The notes under the pieces: generated by a model
Databases searched by the model: none
Told to the model about the DNA's origin: nothing
Seen by the model: only the letters and a program-made list of their open reading frames with translations
Shown here: positions 53,001 to 61,924 of the stretch, piece by piece
Layout: the number at the start of each line of letters is the position of its first letter
Numbering within the stretch: position 1 is the first letter of the stretch
DNA from: Brevibacterium sp. CCUG 69071
Lineage (GTDB): Bacteria > Actinomycetota > Actinomycetes > Actinomycetales > Brevibacteriaceae
Reading direction: 5' to 3'
DNA length: 64,000 bases
NCBI RefSeq assembly: GCF_021023135.1
Contig: NZ_PGFV01000001.1
Location: 1,083,383-1,147,382 of the forward strand
Made by a program: the position numbers and the translations under genes

Positions 53001-53797
53001 GCCTCTCCTCTCATCAGTGTCTCCAGGTGGCCGGGGATGTCCGCTTCGCTGAGCCTATCGGAATCGGTGCCGGTTCTGCCTGGTCGAACACGCAGGAAAT
53101 ACTCCCGGTTCCCACTGGGTCCGGGCAGTGGTGAGGGGGCCAAGTCGGTGACCCGGGCGTCGTGCTCGGCGACGGCGGCGATGACCGAGTCGAGGGCGCG
53201 GCGGCGGTTCTTCGCCTCGGCGACGACCCCGTGTTTGTCCAGCGAGGCTCGGGCGAGTTCGAACTGGGGTTTGACCATGAGGAGGAGTTCCCCGGTGGTC
53301 GCCGCGAGCAGGGGTTCCAGCAGCAGGCGCAGGGAGATGAACGACACATCAGCGACGACGAGGTCGACCTGCGGGACGTCGGAGGCGCCGAGTTCGCGGA
53401 GGTTGAGTCCCTCGCGCACGTGCACGCGCGCATCGGTACGCAGGGAGGGCGCGAGCTGGTCGTGGCCGACGTCGACGGCCCAGACCTCGGTGATTCCTTG
53501 ATGAAGGAGGACCTGGGTGAAGCCTCCGGTGGAGGCGCCGGCATCGAGCGCGGTGAGACCGGTCAGTGATCCGGTCATCTCGAAGCTCTCAAGCGCGCCA
53601 AGGAGTTTGTGGGCGCTGCGAGCGACCCAAGGGTCGGGTTCGGTGACGGTGAGGTCGTCGGTATCGGCGACGTCGTGGGCGGGTTTCGTCACGGTGGTGC
53701 CGTTGATGCTCACGCGTCCGGCGGCGATCTCGCGGGCCGCGCGGGAACGGGAGTTGACGAGTCCTCGGTCGACGAGTTCCCGGTCGAGTCTGCTCAC
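52997..53797 (-). CDS. tlyA: TlyA family rRNA (cytidine-2'-O)-methyltransferase
   Basis: A 266-residue protein. The N-terminal S4 domain (about 1-60) has SRLDRELVDRGLVNSRSRA, and the FtsJ-like methyltransferase domain has ALDAGASTGGFTQVLL (SAM site), DLVVADVSFISL and MVKPQFELAR, with the catalytic Lys/Asp set. TlyA methylates C1409 of 16S and C1920 of 23S rRNA, and its loss gives capreomycin resistance in mycobacteria. The start is a GTG that overlaps the small Pro/Thr gene stop (GTGA). Confidence 0.94.
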   Translation of the reverse strand: MSRLDRELVDRGLVNSRSRAAREIAAGRVSINGTTVTKPAHDVADTDDLTVTEPDPWVARSAHKLLGALESFEMTGSLTGLTALDAGASTGGFTQVLLHQGITEVWAVDVGHDQLAPSLRTDARVHVREGLNLRELGASDVPQVDLVVADVSFISLRLLLEPLLAATTGELLLMVKPQFELARASLDKHGVVAEAKNRRRALDSVIAAVAEHDARVTDLAPSPLPGPSGNREYFLRVRPGRTGTDSDRLSEADIPGHLETLMRGEA

Positions 53798-54021
53798 AAG
53801 GAGCCCACCTGCGAGTCGAGTTCGTCGAGGAGGGCGCTCAGCTGTTCGTGGCGTTCGGCAGCCGGGGCCTCCTTGGCCTCGGCAAGTCCGGCCCGCCAGG
53901 ATTCGACGGGCACGTCTCCAGCCACCGAGGCGGGGGTCGGTCCGGGAGTCGGTGTCGGCGCGGGAGCCGGCGTCGGCCCAGGAGTCGGTGTCGGTCCGGG
54001 CGTGGGCGTGGGGTCAGTCAT
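53794..54021 (-). CDS. small Pro/Thr-rich protein, Rv1693-like position
   Basis: A 75-residue protein beginning MTDPTPTPGPTPTPGPTP, followed by a helical, charged C-terminal half (SWRAGLAEAKEAPAAERHEQLSALLDELDSQVGSL). The ATG at 54021 overlaps the HAD gene stop by eight bases, and the stop overlaps tlyA (GTGA), so it is translated between two real genes. M. tuberculosis has a similarly small protein (Rv1693) between its HAD phosphatase and TlyA genes. Function is unknown. The N-terminal half is low complexity, carried by 18-bp repeats. Confidence 0.72.
   Translation of the reverse strand: MTDPTPTPGPTPTPGPTPAPAPTPTPGPTPASVAGDVPVESWRAGLAEAKEAPAAERHEQLSALLDELDSQVGSL
53945..53998. repeat. 18-bp tandem repeat, three units, in the small Pro/Thr gene
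   Basis: Units at 53945, 53963 and 53981 (GGAGTCGGTGTCGGCGCG type, with few changes) encode the Pro-Thr-Pro-Gly pattern. Confidence 0.8.
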
Positions 54022-54985
54022 CGATCCTCCGGGGCAGCGTGACGAGGTCCACGAGGTCGGCGATGTCTGCCTGTTCGTCCGCGTCGATCGCCTCCCACGC
54101 CGAGCGCAGTTCGGCTTCGACGCGTGCCGGTTCGTCGCGGTCCCCGCCGGTGATGAGAGGTTCGAGGCCGCGCAGGCTCGGCAGAATGTAGGTCGGACGA
54201 AGTTTCGCGGGCGCGCGAAGAGCATCGTGGATGTCGTGGACGCCGGTGAGGACGAGTGCGGTCTCGTAGCCGGCCGCGTTGCCGCCCTCGATGTCGGTTT
54301 CGAGCCGATCGCCGACCATCAGCGGTCGCCGGGCGCCGAGGCGGGTGGCCGCGTACTCCATCATGTGGGGTGAGGGTTTGCCGACGATCGTCGGTTCTCG
54401 CCCGGTCAGTCGGGAGATCATGTCGATGAATGCGCCGTTGCCGGGGACTTTGCTGCGGCGCCCGATGAGCGAGTAGTCGGGGTTGCTCGCCCACCATTCG
54501 AGTCCGGTCTCGATCGCTTCGCACACGGCGACGATTGCCCGGTAGTCGATGTCGGGGTCGAGCCCCTGGGCGATGGCGACGGGATTGTCATCGAGTGAGC
54601 GGGTGATCCGGAGGCCGGCCGTTTCGAGTGCGGCGGACAGGCCGGTCGTGCCGACGAGGTAGATGAGGGCTCCGGCCCCGAACTTCTGCAGCAGGGAGTC
54701 GGCGAGCACCTGCGCCGAGGTGGTCACCTCGGACTCGTCGGTGCTCACACCCAGCTCGGTGATGTGGGCGGCGACCACCTCGGCGGTGCGGGTGGCGTTG
54801 TTCGTCACATAGTTGACGGGGATCGACTGCTCGCGGAGCCAGTTGATGCCCTCGACGGCGCCGGGAATCGGCTCGGGGCCGTGGTAGACGACGCCGTCGA
54901 GGTCGAACAGCACACAGTCGATCTGCCCGCCCGGGGTCTCGGGCGTGCTGGTGGCTGCGGGTGCATGCTCGGCGGTGCTGGTCAC
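54014..54985 (-). CDS. HAD-IIA family hydrolase (NagD-like)
   Basis: A 323-residue phosphatase. The nucleophile motif DLDGVVY is near residue 28, YVTNNATR (motif II Thr/Ser) at about 59, GKPSPHMM (motif III Lys) at about 195 and MVGDRLETDIEGGNAAG (motif IV) at about 215. The type IIA cap lies between motifs II and III. NagD-like enzymes dephosphorylate nucleotides or glycolytic-type phosphates. The substrate is not known. It overlaps the repeat-rich gene start by four bases (ATGA at 54982-54985) and the small Pro/Thr gene at its 3' end. This matches Rv1692. Confidence 0.93.
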   Translation of the reverse strand: MTSTAEHAPAATSTPETPGGQIDCVLFDLDGVVYHGPEPIPGAVEGINWLREQSIPVNYVTNNATRTAEVVAAHITELGVSTDESEVTTSAQVLADSLLQKFGAGALIYLVGTTGLSAALETAGLRITRSLDDNPVAIAQGLDPDIDYRAIVAVCEAIETGLEWWASNPDYSLIGRRSKVPGNGAFIDMISRLTGREPTIVGKPSPHMMEYAATRLGARRPLMVGDRLETDIEGGNAAGYETALVLTGVHDIHDALRAPAKLRPTYILPSLRGLEPLITGGDRDEPARVEAELRSAWEAIDADEQADIADLVDLVTLPRRIDD

Positions 54986-57057
54986 TGCTCTGCGTCGGCC
55001 TCGCTCTCGCCTGTCTCGGCAGCGGCATCGGTGGCTGCGTCGTCGGCGCCTTCGGCCTCGGCGAGGATCTCGTCGAGTTCGGCTTCGATCTCGTCATCGG
55101 AGACCTTGACCGACTTGAGTTCCTTTTCGGAGACATGAGTCTTCGACGCTTTCGGAGCCTTTGCTTGCGGTGCTTCGGCCTCCGGAGCTTCGCTCACGGG
55201 CTCTTCAGCCGCCGGGGCTTCGGGGTCAGCAGCCTCGGCGGCCGCAGTCTCGGTGGGCGCTGTCTCGTCAGTCGCGTCGACCTCGGCGGCGCTGTCGGCC
55301 TCGTCATCGGCGTCTTCGACCTCGTCCGAGCCGTCCTCAATTGCGTCCGAAGGTTCGTCAGCGTCGTCAGAGGCTTCCTCGACCTCGTCGGGGATCTCCT
55401 CGACGGTTTCGATCTCGATGCCGAGGTTCGGGTCGGGCTCTTCGTCGCCGAAGAGGGTGCCAGTGGCCTTCGCGGTCCGTCGGGACAGCTCTTCGTACTT
55501 GTCGGCCTGCTCGCTTTCGCCGTGGAGGCGCAGCACCTCGGCGTAGGCGGACATCAGACGGACGAGTGCGCCGCTGGGCTTCTGAGTGAAGTCCTCGGCT
55601 TCGATGAGTCGGCGTGCTCCGGGCAGATCCTCGAGGTCGGACTTCGCACCGGCAGCGACGATGACGAGCTCGGTGCGGGTGTCGTTGTCGAGGTCGAGCT
55701 CGGCCGCCGAGGCGTGGAGTTCGAGAGCCTTCTCCGGCTTGCCGCGTCCACGCTCCGCATCGGCGATGAGGGCGATGTTCTCGTTGGAGCCGGAGATGCG
55801 CCGGTGGGTGCGCAGCTCGCGGACGGCCTCATCGTAGTCTTCGACGTAGTAGGCGGCGATGCCGAGTGCCTCACGGACGACGGCAACTCGGCCGGCGCGG
55901 GCCATGGCGGCCTTCGCATGTTCATGGGCGCGTTCGGGATCGAGGTCGAGCAGACCGCCGGCGGCGACGAGGTGCTTGGACACCATCGCCGCGTTCTCCT
56001 TGTCGATGGAACGCAGCTGACCGCGGATCTCCTTGTCGAGTTCCTGTCCGGTGACGCCTTCGGGAATTTCGGGTTCCTGGATGCGCGGACGACGAGCACG
56101 CTGCTCGCGTGCGTAGTCGCCGGTGTCCGTCTTGCGCGATGCGCGACGGTCGTTGTTCCGGTCGGCTCTGCCACGGTCGCGGCCGCCTCGATCTCCGCGG
56201 TTGTCATCGCGGTTACGGTCCCCGCGGAATCCCCCGCGGCGATCGTCGTCGTTGCGACGGTTGCCCTGGTAGCCACCACGACGCTCATCGTCGTTCCGGC
56301 GATTACCCTGGTAACCGCCTCGGCGGTCGTCATCTCGGTTGCGGTCGCCACGGAACCCACCGCGACGATCGTCATCATTGCGACGGTTCCCCTGGTAACC
56401 ACCACGGGTGTCATCGCGGTTGCGATCCCCGCGGAAGCCGCCGCGACGATCGTCATCGTTCCGGCGGTTCCCCTGGTAACCGCCTCGGCGGTCGTCATCA
56501 CGGTTGCGGTCGCCACGGAACCCGCCGCGACGATCGTCATCGTTACGACGGTTGCCCTGGTAGCCACCGCGACGGTCATCATCGTTGCGACGGTTCCCTT
56601 GGTACCCGCCGCGACGGTCACCGTCACGGTTGCGGTCTCCGCCGAATCCACCACGGCGATCATCGTCATTCCGACGGTTCCCCTGGTAGCCACCGCGACG
56701 GTCATCGTCGTTCCGGCGATTGCCCTGGTACCCACCGCGGTTGTCATCGTCGTTGCGACGGTTCCCTTGGTACCCACCACGGCGATCGTCATCGTTCCGA
56801 CGGTTCCCCTGGTACCCACCACGACGATCATCATCGTTCCGACGATTCCCCTGGTACCCACCACGACGATCATCATCGTTGCGACGATTGCCCTGGTAGC
56901 CACCCCGGCGATCGTCACGGCGATCGGAGTGACGTGGCCCGCGGTCATCCCGCGACTGGCGGGAATCCTGACGGCTGCGATTGTTGTCGCGATCTGAGCG
57001 ATGACCGCCCTCGGAGCGGCGGTTGTGCTGACTGTCTCGCGAATCCCCTTGGGCCAC
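54982..57057 (-). CDS. Arg/Gly/Asp/Asn-repeat protein with TPR-like C-terminal part (Rv1691-like)
   Basis: A 691-residue protein. Residues 1-47 are basic and polar. Residues 48-284 are 17 tandem 14-residue units, 12 of type DDRRGGYQGNRRND and five of type DDRRGGFRGDRNRD. A basic linker (about 285-335) leads to a helical region (about 345-540) with repeated alpha-helical pairs resembling TPRs (EIRGQLRSIDKENAAMVSKH, ELRTHRRISGSNENIALIAD). An Asp/Glu/Ala-rich tail makes up the last 140 residues. The charge is thus positive at one end and negative at the other. RGG-type repeats elsewhere bind RNA, which is an inference here. The start is GTG with AGGGAGA upstream. Its neighbour order matches Rv1691-Rv1694. 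Confidence 0.85.
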   Translation of the reverse strand: MAQGDSRDSQHNRRSEGGHRSDRDNNRSRQDSRQSRDDRGPRHSDRRDDRRGGYQGNRRNDDDRRGGYQGNRRNDDDRRGGYQGNRRNDDDRRGGYQGNRRNDDDNRGGYQGNRRNDDDRRGGYQGNRRNDDDRRGGFGGDRNRDGDRRGGYQGNRRNDDDRRGGYQGNRRNDDDRRGGFRGDRNRDDDRRGGYQGNRRNDDDRRGGFRGDRNRDDTRGGYQGNRRNDDDRRGGFRGDRNRDDDRRGGYQGNRRNDDERRGGYQGNRRNDDDRRGGFRGDRNRDDNRGDRGGRDRGRADRNNDRRASRKTDTGDYAREQRARRPRIQEPEIPEGVTGQELDKEIRGQLRSIDKENAAMVSKHLVAAGGLLDLDPERAHEHAKAAMARAGRVAVVREALGIAAYYVEDYDEAVRELRTHRRISGSNENIALIADAERGRGKPEKALELHASAAELDLDNDTRTELVIVAAGAKSDLEDLPGARRLIEAEDFTQKPSGALVRLMSAYAEVLRLHGESEQADKYEELSRRTAKATGTLFGDEEPDPNLGIEIETVEEIPDEVEEASDDADEPSDAIEDGSDEVEDADDEADSAAEVDATDETAPTETAAAEAADPEAPAAEEPVSEAPEAEAPQAKAPKASKTHVSEKELKSVKVSDDEIEAELDEILAEAEGADDAATDAAAETGESEADAEQ
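56206..56916. repeat. 17 tandem 42-bp coding repeats
   Basis: The repeat region encodes residues 48-284 of the Rv1691-like protein. Copy 13 lacks one codon. Synonymous positions differ between copies (for example CGACGG, CGACGA and CGGCGA for Arg-Arg complements), so copies are old enough to have diverged while the protein pattern is kept. It is not a CRISPR array because units abut without spacers and stay in frame. Confidence 0.92.
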
Positions 57058-57651
57058 GATTCTCCCTATAAAGACTTTTCAATGCTTCCGATCCATTCTA
57101 GTGCACAGGCACCTTCGATGCCCTGTGGTCGGGACCACGTCGCCGCACCGCCGCAGCACACCGGTCTCAGGCCCCGGAACAGACCGGACCGCCGCTCACC
57201 TGCTCTGTTAGAATCAGGGCGAATCGGACGGAACTCTCGACTGTGAATCACATCGGCTCGGCGGCACGGCATCACTCCCCGCCTCAAGCAGCAGAGGACG
57301 CATGAACCCTGACGTGGAAGAACCAAGTGCGGCAGATGAAAACCTCCGCATTTCCGCGTGCCTATCTTCATTCCCTTCAACAGCCGATCATATTCACGGC
57401 ATCGCATCGGCAATAGGACGATTCACAGCAAATCATCTTGCGCCGATTTCCAATTTCTCGAATCCGAATGCGTTCACACCCTTAACACCTACTCCCGAGA
57501 AATGTGACCGGATTCATTCGATTGCGCATTCGGCCCCCGGATTCGCCTATCGTGATTCCCGGAACCGAATTCAGCGGCCTCGCACACGGACCCTCTGGCC
57601 CGATGCACGCCGTGACGACAGGACCCTCACCCACTAGGAACAGGAGACATC
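57058..57651. promoter_or_regulatory. divergent intergenic region of about 594 bases upstream of betB
   Basis: A clearly lower GC region separates the Rv1691-like gene (minus) from betB (plus). TAGAAT occurs on each strand (minus at 57095-57100, plus at 57209-57214) as possible -10 elements, but neither has a good -35 match. A frame of 111 residues at 57302-57637 (plus) has no recognisable content and no strong ribosome site, so I do not call it a gene. Confidence 0.5.
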
Positions 57652-59130
57652 GTGCCCAACACACTCTTCATCGATGGAAAGTGGGTCTCGGCCCAGAATG
57701 GTGGGACCAGGGAGATCCGCAACCCCGCCGACAAGAGCTTCGTCGCCGAGGTGGACGAGGCCAGCCCGGCCGACACCGAACTCGCGATCGCCGCCGCCCG
57801 TCGTGCCTTCGACTCCGGCGTCTGGTCATCGGTGCCCACCAGCGAACGCGGTGACCTGCTGCTCAAGTTCGCCGCCACCCTGCGTGAGCGCAAGGACGAG
57901 TTCGCCCGTGCCGAATCCCTCGACACCGGCAAGCGCTTCGTCGAATCGCAGATCGACATGGACGACATCGCGAACTGCTTCGACTACTTCGGCAAACTCG
58001 CCGCCAACAATGCCGGCCGCGTCGTCGACGCCGGCACGGACACCGTGGCTTCGAAGATCGTCCACGAACCCGTCGGCGTGTGCGCGCTCATCACCCCGTG
58101 GAACTACCCGCTGCTGCAGGCCGCGTGGAAGATCGCTCCCTGCCTGGCCGCCGGCAATACCTTCATCCTCAAGCCGGCCGAACTCACCCCGCACACCGCG
58201 ATCCTGACCATGCAGGTCCTCGAGGAGCTCGGACTGCCGGCCGGAGTCGGCAACCTCATCCTCGGCGCGGGTGCCGATGCCGGTGCTCCCCTGTCGACGC
58301 ACGATGACATCGACATGGTCTCCTTCACCGGCGGCCTGATCACCGGACGACTGCTCGCGAAGAACGCTGCAGCCACCGTCAAGAAGATCGCCCTCGAACT
58401 CGGCGGCAAGAACCCCAACGTCGTCTTCGCCGATGCTGACTTCGATGCGGCCGTGGACAATGCGCTCAACGCCGCCTTCGTGCACTCCGGCCAGGTCTGC
58501 TCCGCCGGAGCCCGCCTCATCGTCGAAGACTCGATCGCCGAGGAATTCGTCGACCGTCTCGTCGAGCGTGCCCAGCAGATCCGCCTCGGCGGGCCCTTCG
58601 ATGACAACGCCGAGTCCGGTCCCCTGATCTCCGCGGCCCACCGCGACAAGGTCACCGCCTATGTGGAGAAGGGCATCGCCGAAGGCGCACGCCTGCGCTG
58701 CGGCGGCACGTGGGGCGAGGGCGAACTCGAAGCCGGCTACTACTACCTGCCGACCGTGCTCGACCAGGTCAATCGGGGAATGTCCGTGGTCGTCGACGAG
58801 GCCTTCGGTCCCGTCGTCACCGTCGAGACCTTCTCCACCGTCGATGAGGCCGTCGAGACCGCCAACGACACCTTCTACGGACTCGCCGGTGCCGTGTGGA
58901 CCCAGGACGCGGGCAAATCGCAGCTCGTCGCTCAGCGCCTGCGCCACGGCACCATCTGGATCAACGACTTCCACCCCTACCTGCCGCAGGCCGAGTGGGG
59001 CGGGTACAAGCAGTCCGGTTTCGGCCGTGAGCTCGGGCCGACCGGTCTTGAGGAGTACCAGGAGTCCAAGCACATCTACCACAACCTCGAACCCGCCGTC
59101 ACCGGTTGGTTCCCGGATCACACCAAGTAA
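57652..59130 (+). CDS. betB: betaine-aldehyde dehydrogenase
   Basis: A 492-residue NAD(P)-dependent aldehyde dehydrogenase that oxidises betaine aldehyde to glycine betaine. NAD-binding ALITPWNYPLLQAAWKIAP, FTGGLITGRLL, catalytic Glu249 in ALELGGKNPNVVFAD and the nucleophile Cys283 in HSGQVCSAGARL are all readable. Length is normal. The start is GTG with CAGGAGACAT upstream. It is 13 bases before betA and forms a two-gene unit. Assignment to betaine aldehyde rests on this pairing. Confidence 0.94.
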   Translation: MPNTLFIDGKWVSAQNGGTREIRNPADKSFVAEVDEASPADTELAIAAARRAFDSGVWSSVPTSERGDLLLKFAATLRERKDEFARAESLDTGKRFVESQIDMDDIANCFDYFGKLAANNAGRVVDAGTDTVASKIVHEPVGVCALITPWNYPLLQAAWKIAPCLAAGNTFILKPAELTPHTAILTMQVLEELGLPAGVGNLILGAGADAGAPLSTHDDIDMVSFTGGLITGRLLAKNAAATVKKIALELGGKNPNVVFADADFDAAVDNALNAAFVHSGQVCSAGARLIVEDSIAEEFVDRLVERAQQIRLGGPFDDNAESGPLISAAHRDKVTAYVEKGIAEGARLRCGGTWGEGELEAGYYYLPTVLDQVNRGMSVVVDEAFGPVVTVETFSTVDEAVETANDTFYGLAGAVWTQDAGKSQLVAQRLRHGTIWINDFHPYLPQAEWGGYKQSGFGRELGPTGLEEYQESKHIYHNLEPAVTGWFPDHTK

Positions 59131-59143
59131 GGAGACTTGAACC

Positions 59144-60706
59144 GTGAAGACTACCCACAGCTTTGACTACGTCGTCGTGGGCGGTGGTTCCGCAGGTGCC
59201 GCCGTTGCCGCCCGACTCAGCGAAGATCCCGAGGTCAGCGTCGGTCTCCTCGAGGCCGGTCCGACCGACGTCGACGAAGATGTCATCCTGCGTCTCAACC
59301 GCTGGATGGAACTCCTCGAGTCCGGCTTCGACTGGGACTACCCCATCGAAGAGCAGGAGCACGGCAACTCACACATGCGCCATGCCCGGGCCAAGGTCCT
59401 CGGCGGCTGCTCCTCCCACAACTCGTGCATCGCATTCTGGGCGCCGAAGGAGGACCTCGACGATTGGGAGACCAAGCACGGGGCCGCCGGATGGGGTTCG
59501 AAGGACACCTTCGGTCTGTACAAGAAGCTCGAGAACAACGAGCTGCCCGGTGACCACCACGGCCACGGAGGACCCGTGAGCCTGATGAACGTGCCCCCGG
59601 TCGATCCCTGCGGCATCGCGCTCCTCGACGCCTGCGAGCAGGCCGGGATCCCGCGCGTGCAGTTCAACGAAGGTCAGACCGTCATCAACGGTGCGAACTT
59701 CTTCCAGGTCAACCGCAAGGCCGACGGCACCCGCTCGTCGTCCTCGGTGTCCTACCTGCACCCGATCCTCGACCGTGAGAACCTCACGATCCTCACCGAC
59801 ACTCAGGCCAAGGAGCTCGAGTTCGACGAGAACGACAACTGCACCGGTGTGCACGTGGTCAACAACGCCTTCGGCAGGACCAACCGCATCGAGGCGAAGA
59901 AGGAAGTCATCGTCTCCGCCGGTGCGATCAACACCCCGCAGCTGCTCATGCTCTCGGGCATCGGCCCGAAGGACCACCTCGCCGAGGTGGGGCTCGAGGT
60001 CCGCGTGGATTCGCCGGGAGTCGGCGAGCACCTGGCCGACCACCCCGAGGGTGTCATCTCCTGGGAAGCCAAGCAGCCGATGGTCGAGGATTCGACCCAG
60101 TGGTGGGAGATCGGGATCTTCTCCCCCACCGAGGAGGGACTGGACCGTCCCGATCTCATGTTCCACTACGGTTCGGTGCCCTTCGACATGCACACCCTGC
60201 GCCAGGGCTACCCGACGGCGGAGAACACGTTCTGCCTGACTCCGAACGTCACGCATGCGAAGTCGCGCGGCACCGTGCGTCTGCGCTCGAAGGACTTCCG
60301 CGACAAGCCGAAGGTCGATCCCCGCTACTTCACCGATCCCGAAGGCCACGACATGCGCGTCATGGTCGCCGGCATCAAGAAGGCACGCGAGATCGTGTCC
60401 CAGGATGCGATGCAGGAGTGGGCCGGCCAGGAGCTGTTCCCCGGTGCCGATGTGCAGACCGATGAGCAGATCGCCGACTACATCGAGCGCACCCACAACA
60501 CTGTCTACCACCCGGTGGGCACGACCCGGATGGGTGCCGCCGATGATGCGTCCTCGCCGCTGGATCCGCAGCTGCGGGTCAAGGGCGTCAACCGTCTGCG
60601 CGTCGTCGACGCCTCGGCAATGCCGGAGATCACCACCGTCAACCCGAACATCACCGTGATGATGATGGGCGAGAAGTGTGCGGAGATGATCAAGTCCGGG
60701 CAGTGA
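59144..60706 (+). CDS. betA: choline dehydrogenase-like GMC oxidoreductase
   Basis: A 520-residue FAD enzyme. The dinucleotide motif VVVGGGSAGAAVAARL is at residues 10-25. GMC signatures are ARAKVLGGCSSHNSCIA and GAINTPQLLMLSGIGPKDHL. The C-terminal active-site His lies in NTVYHPVGTTRMG and the Asn in VNPNITVMM. It oxidises choline to betaine aldehyde, the step before betB. The start is GTG with AAGGAG upstream. It is somewhat shorter than E. coli BetA (556), typical of actinobacterial homologues, and other alcohol substrates cannot be excluded. Confidence 0.93.
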   Translation: MKTTHSFDYVVVGGGSAGAAVAARLSEDPEVSVGLLEAGPTDVDEDVILRLNRWMELLESGFDWDYPIEEQEHGNSHMRHARAKVLGGCSSHNSCIAFWAPKEDLDDWETKHGAAGWGSKDTFGLYKKLENNELPGDHHGHGGPVSLMNVPPVDPCGIALLDACEQAGIPRVQFNEGQTVINGANFFQVNRKADGTRSSSSVSYLHPILDRENLTILTDTQAKELEFDENDNCTGVHVVNNAFGRTNRIEAKKEVIVSAGAINTPQLLMLSGIGPKDHLAEVGLEVRVDSPGVGEHLADHPEGVISWEAKQPMVEDSTQWWEIGIFSPTEEGLDRPDLMFHYGSVPFDMHTLRQGYPTAENTFCLTPNVTHAKSRGTVRLRSKDFRDKPKVDPRYFTDPEGHDMRVMVAGIKKAREIVSQDAMQEWAGQELFPGADVQTDEQIADYIERTHNTVYHPVGTTRMGAADDASSPLDPQLRVKGVNRLRVVDASAMPEITTVNPNITVMMMGEKCAEMIKSGQ

Positions 60707-60753
60707 TGTCGCATCGAACAGCTGTGAGGCATCAGCGAACAGCTGAGTGATTC

Positions 60754-60785
60754 GAGGGGCCGATGCGTGTACGCATCGGCCCCTC
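60754..60785 (+). terminator. strong terminator hairpin after betA
   Basis: GAGGGGCCGATGCGT (60754-60768) and its exact reverse complement (60771-60785) are separated by two bases. It is 47 bases after the betA stop. Confidence 0.85.
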
Positions 60786-60821
60786 TGTCTGTCGGATTTC
60801 GCTGGTCGTGACCGAAAGTCC

Positions 60822-60852
60822 TTGACTCTGCCCCTAGGGCAACGTTTGTGAT
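60822..60852 (+). promoter_or_regulatory. candidate promoter with dyad for the CPBP gene
   Basis: TTGACT (60822-60827) is followed by TGCCCCTAGGGCA (60829-60841), a near-palindrome, and a weak -10 region around 60842-60852. A dyad in the spacer is the arrangement of MerR-family operators. That reading is only a hypothesis. Confidence 0.35.
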
Positions 60853-60889
60853 CGAAATAGACCCCGAGAAACGGACGAAAGGATCAGTC

Positions 60890-61834
60890 ATGACAGGCAC
60901 CAGCGTTTCACCCGGCAACAGCTCTCCGGCAGTCACATCCCGTCCCTTTGGAACTCACCTGAAGATGCGGTGGTGGGTGCCCGTGCTTCTGACGGTCATT
61001 ATCATCGTCGGAACCTACTTGTTCCAGACGGTGCTTCTCTCTGCCGCGGCGATGGTCGAAGTGGGAGTCTTCGACAAGGATCCGAATGATCCCTCGCTCA
61101 CTCCTCTCACCTACCTTGGGCTCAATCTCTCGATCATCCTCATCGCTCCCCTAGCGGTCTTTGCCCTGCGGGCTCTCACCGGTGCCGGCTGGGGTGCTGT
61201 GATGGCACCTGGACGACGATTCTCGATGCGCAGGCTCTTTGCCTACACGGGTGTGTTCGCGATTCTCATGATCGCGCTCAACATCGTGGTCAACGCCGTT
61301 CACCCGGCGTCGGCAGATACCTTCGCGGTCACCGGAACGACGGTGGCGCTGCTGGCGATCATCGTCATCACGACTCCGCTCCAGTCGGCTGCCGAGGAGA
61401 TCACGTTCCGCGGTGTCCTGATGACCTCGTACGGATCATGGGCCCGATCGGCCAAGCTCGCGATGGTCATCGGTGTCAGTCTTTCGTCGGTGCTCTTCGC
61501 GACCCTGCATACCAGTGCCGACCCGTGGATGATCGTCAACTACCTCGGCCTCGGTACGAGCACCGCCATCATCGCAGTGATCAGCCGTGGCCTTGAGGCG
61601 TCGATCGCCTACCATGCGATGAACAATGTGTTCGCCATGGTGATCGGGTCGCTGTTCGCCTCGGGCGGCGGGATCCCTCAGGACCGTTCAGCCGGGGCGG
61701 CCGGACCGTATATGCTCCTGTTCGTCCTCGCCGAAGCGGTCGCGATCGTCATCGTCTGGCAGGTCGAGAAGCGACGGTCCGCGCGTGCCGTAGCAGTCGT
61801 CCCGGATGCCGGCGCCGACCAGAGCTCAGTTTAG
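60890..61834 (+). CDS. CPBP-family intramembrane metalloprotease
   Basis: A 314-residue membrane protein with about eight helices. CPBP (Abi/CAAX protease) motifs are in order: SAAEEITFRG with Glu169-Glu170 and Arg, FATLHTS with the second His, and AYHAMNNVFAM (HxxxN). Related proteins cleave prenylated or other membrane substrates or confer bacteriocin immunity. The substrate here is unknown. ATG 60890 is chosen because GAAAGGATC lies seven bases upstream. A GTG at 60848 in frame would add 14 residues with a poorer context. Confidence 0.88.
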   Translation: MTGTSVSPGNSSPAVTSRPFGTHLKMRWWVPVLLTVIIIVGTYLFQTVLLSAAAMVEVGVFDKDPNDPSLTPLTYLGLNLSIILIAPLAVFALRALTGAGWGAVMAPGRRFSMRRLFAYTGVFAILMIALNIVVNAVHPASADTFAVTGTTVALLAIIVITTPLQSAAEEITFRGVLMTSYGSWARSAKLAMVIGVSLSSVLFATLHTSADPWMIVNYLGLGTSTAIIAVISRGLEASIAYHAMNNVFAMVIGSLFASGGGIPQDRSAGAAGPYMLLFVLAEAVAIVIVWQVEKRRSARAVAVVPDAGADQSSV

Positions 61835-61868
61835 AACCGTTCGTACCGCCAAGAGCGTGAGAGCTTGA

Positions 61869-61901
61869 AGAGGGCAACCCCCAACCAGGGGGCGGCCCTC
61901 T
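61869..61901. terminator. two-part terminator hairpin between CPBP and BCCT genes
   Basis: Outer stem AGAGGGC/GCCCTCT (61869-61875 with 61895-61901) and inner stem CCCCC/GGGGG (61878-61882 with 61888-61892). It serves the convergent CPBP and BCCT genes. A near-copy follows the 5S rRNA gene. Confidence 0.8.
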
Positions 61902-61924
61902 CCGACGCGGTTTCTCACACGACT

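Noticed and set aside
51633..53501. A 622-residue plus-strand frame opposite recN, nadK and tlyA
   Set aside because: It crosses three real, overlapping genes and has no motif.
56206..56916. Possible CRISPR array
   Set aside because: Repeats of 42 bp abut without spacers, stay in frame and encode a consistent peptide; no cas genes are near.
54961..56997. A 678-residue open frame on the plus strand opposite the repeat protein
   Set aside because: It is a shadow of the Arg/Gly/Asp repeats, rich in Val/Thr/Ile runs. The minus-strand frame has a ribosome site, conserved neighbours and a helical domain.
57302..57637. A possible 111-residue gene upstream of betB
   Set aside because: No strong ribosome site or family pattern. 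The region looks like a divergent promoter.
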